6,617 bases of DNA from Acidobacteriaceae bacterium (GTDB lineage Bacteria; Acidobacteriota; Terriglobia; Terriglobales; Acidobacteriaceae), in contig JASHYS010000271.1 in the NCBI GenBank assembly GCA_030042915.1, forward strand, positions 1 through 6,617. The letters are read 5' to 3'. Shown here one piece after another: positions 6,141 through 6,617 of this stretch (within the stretch, counting starts at the first letter, position 1; each line of letters starts with the position of its first letter). The notes beneath the pieces are model-generated. The model searched no databases. It was given only the letters and a program-made list of their open reading frames with translations, and was not told where the DNA came from. The position numbers and the translations under genes were made by a program.

Positions 6141-6346
6141 ATGTGAAATCGGACCCCAAAATGCACCGGGCCCAGGTGGCCCATTCAGAGTGCGGATAGA
6201 AGCCCGGCAGCGTGGATGCAATCGCCCAGTCTCGGAAGTGCATAGAAGAAGGAACCCGAAAAACGATGTTCTCTCTAATATGGAACGAAGCTGAACAAGA
6301 ACGGTTCCGCTTTGTTCCCGCTTCGAGTGTCGTCTGGCGACGACCT

Positions 6347-6389
6347 CTGTCAAGGATCAAGATCAACGTCCTTCGGACGCCCTTGACAG
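6347..6389. repeat. Nested hairpin, 9-bp outer and 5-bp inner stems
   Basis: CTGTCAAGG at 6347-6355 pairs with CCTTGACAG at 6381-6389. Inside, CGTCC (6367-6371) pairs with GGACG (6375-6379) around TTC. The 5' side bulge contains GATCAA twice. It could be a structured RNA element or a recombination site, but there is no direct evidence for either. Confidence 0.55.
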
Positions 6390-6486
6390 CCCTCGCCACC
6401 ACTGTGAAGTTCGATCCAGAACGGCAGTCACGTCGGCCTTGACTTTTATGACCCTCTCATAGAAGGCGGTGATACGACCGAGGGAC

Positions 6487-6617
6487 TCATTTGACAGTGC
6501 GATTGATCTCGGTGTTCTGCACGGAAGCGATTAGCCACTTGCCGTCTTCACGGGTGAGTACAAACGTCACGAGCGAGTATCGCGGATTCTGCGTTCGAGC
6601 ATCCGCCAGCAATTCCG
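6487..6617 (-). CDS. SgcJ/EcaC-type (SnoaL/DUF4440-like) protein, C-terminal end (5' part outside window)
   Basis: The minus frame is open from the right edge to the TGA at 6487-6489, covering the last 42 residues. It reads ELLADARTQNPRYSLVTFVL, then TREDGKWLIASVQNT and EINRTVK. The beta-strand, then DG-W, then (Q/H)NTE pattern is typical of the C-terminus of SgcJ/EcaC and DUF4440 proteins of the SnoaL/NTF2-like fold, which are usually about 130-170 residues. Their activity is generally unproven despite the 'oxidoreductase' label. The frame is clean here, in contrast to the frameshifted homologue at 1018-1170, so this is the better candidate for a working gene. Its start and ribosome binding site lie outside the window. 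Confidence 0.78.
   Translation of the reverse strand, partial: ELLADARTQNPRYSLVTFVLTREDGKWLIASVQNTEINRTVK

Larger units (their letters stand above)
5859..6486. other. Non-coding or strongly decayed region with hairpins
   Basis: Several overlapping open frames occur on the minus strand, the longest 164 codons, but they are open in competing frames over the same bases and none shows a domain. The recognisable structure is the two hairpins listed separately and a GGGCC/GGCCC pair at about 6169-6182. Directly after the SgcJ-type stop, a minus frame SLGRITAFYERVIKVKADVT (6425-6485) is weakly protein-like. Confidence 0.35.

Noticed and set aside
5908..6402. 164-codon minus open frame
   Set aside because: Two other minus frames are open over the same bases, no domain or membrane pattern is visible, and it runs through two strong palindromes. 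Probably chance.
1..6617. tRNA, rRNA, CRISPR, transposase or integrase
   Set aside because: No cloverleaf with a T-loop motif, no regularly spaced repeats, and no DDE or tyrosine/serine recombinase motif was seen on either strand.

Overview
The window looks like an accessory stretch of an Acidobacteria chromosome, probably Solibacter/Bryobacterales-like. The main reason is the large orphan FtsX/MacB-type permease of the ADOP type (acidobacterial duplicated orphan permease), which fills 1260-3821 on the minus strand. A lone Flp/Fap-type pilin and scattered remnants of metabolic genes fit that setting. The lineage is an inference from gene families; no marker gene is present.

Layout: 1-308 (+) is the 3' end of a SAM-dependent methyltransferase. 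499-888 (-) is the C-terminal third of a GH105/GH88 unsaturated-glycuronyl hydrolase that has lost its 5' part. About 1018-1170 (-) is a frameshifted remnant of a SgcJ/EcaC-type (SnoaL/DUF4440-like) gene. 1260-3821 (-) is the intact ADOP permease. About 4104-4303 (-) is a broken DUF4386 membrane-protein gene. 4484-4669 (-) is an intact Flp pilin with a good ribosome binding site and an intrinsic terminator. About 5341-5513 (+) is a decayed second pilin in the opposite orientation. 5541-5858 (-) is an unrecognised, probably frameshifted coiled-coil-like frame. 6487 to the window end (-) is the C-terminus of an apparently healthy SgcJ/EcaC-type gene, homologous to the remnant at 1018-1170.

Only two genes are whole and convincing: the permease and the pilin. 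Almost everything between them is gene debris, which I found by stitching frames and comparing related copies within the window. The most informative pattern is internal duplication. There are two SgcJ-type tails 5.4 kb apart in the same orientation. There are also two pilin copies in opposite orientation, and related pilin-style terminator hairpins at three places (4402-4440, 4894-4946, 5521-5577).

I see no operon and no shared pathway. The permease has no ATPase or PadR regulator beside it in the window, and the pilin has no Tad/Cpa assembly genes beside it. I see no rRNA, tRNA, CRISPR array, transposase or integrase. I did not find evidence of a new multi-gene system; the interest lies in the gene decay, the duplicated pilin cassettes and several structured intergenic palindromes.
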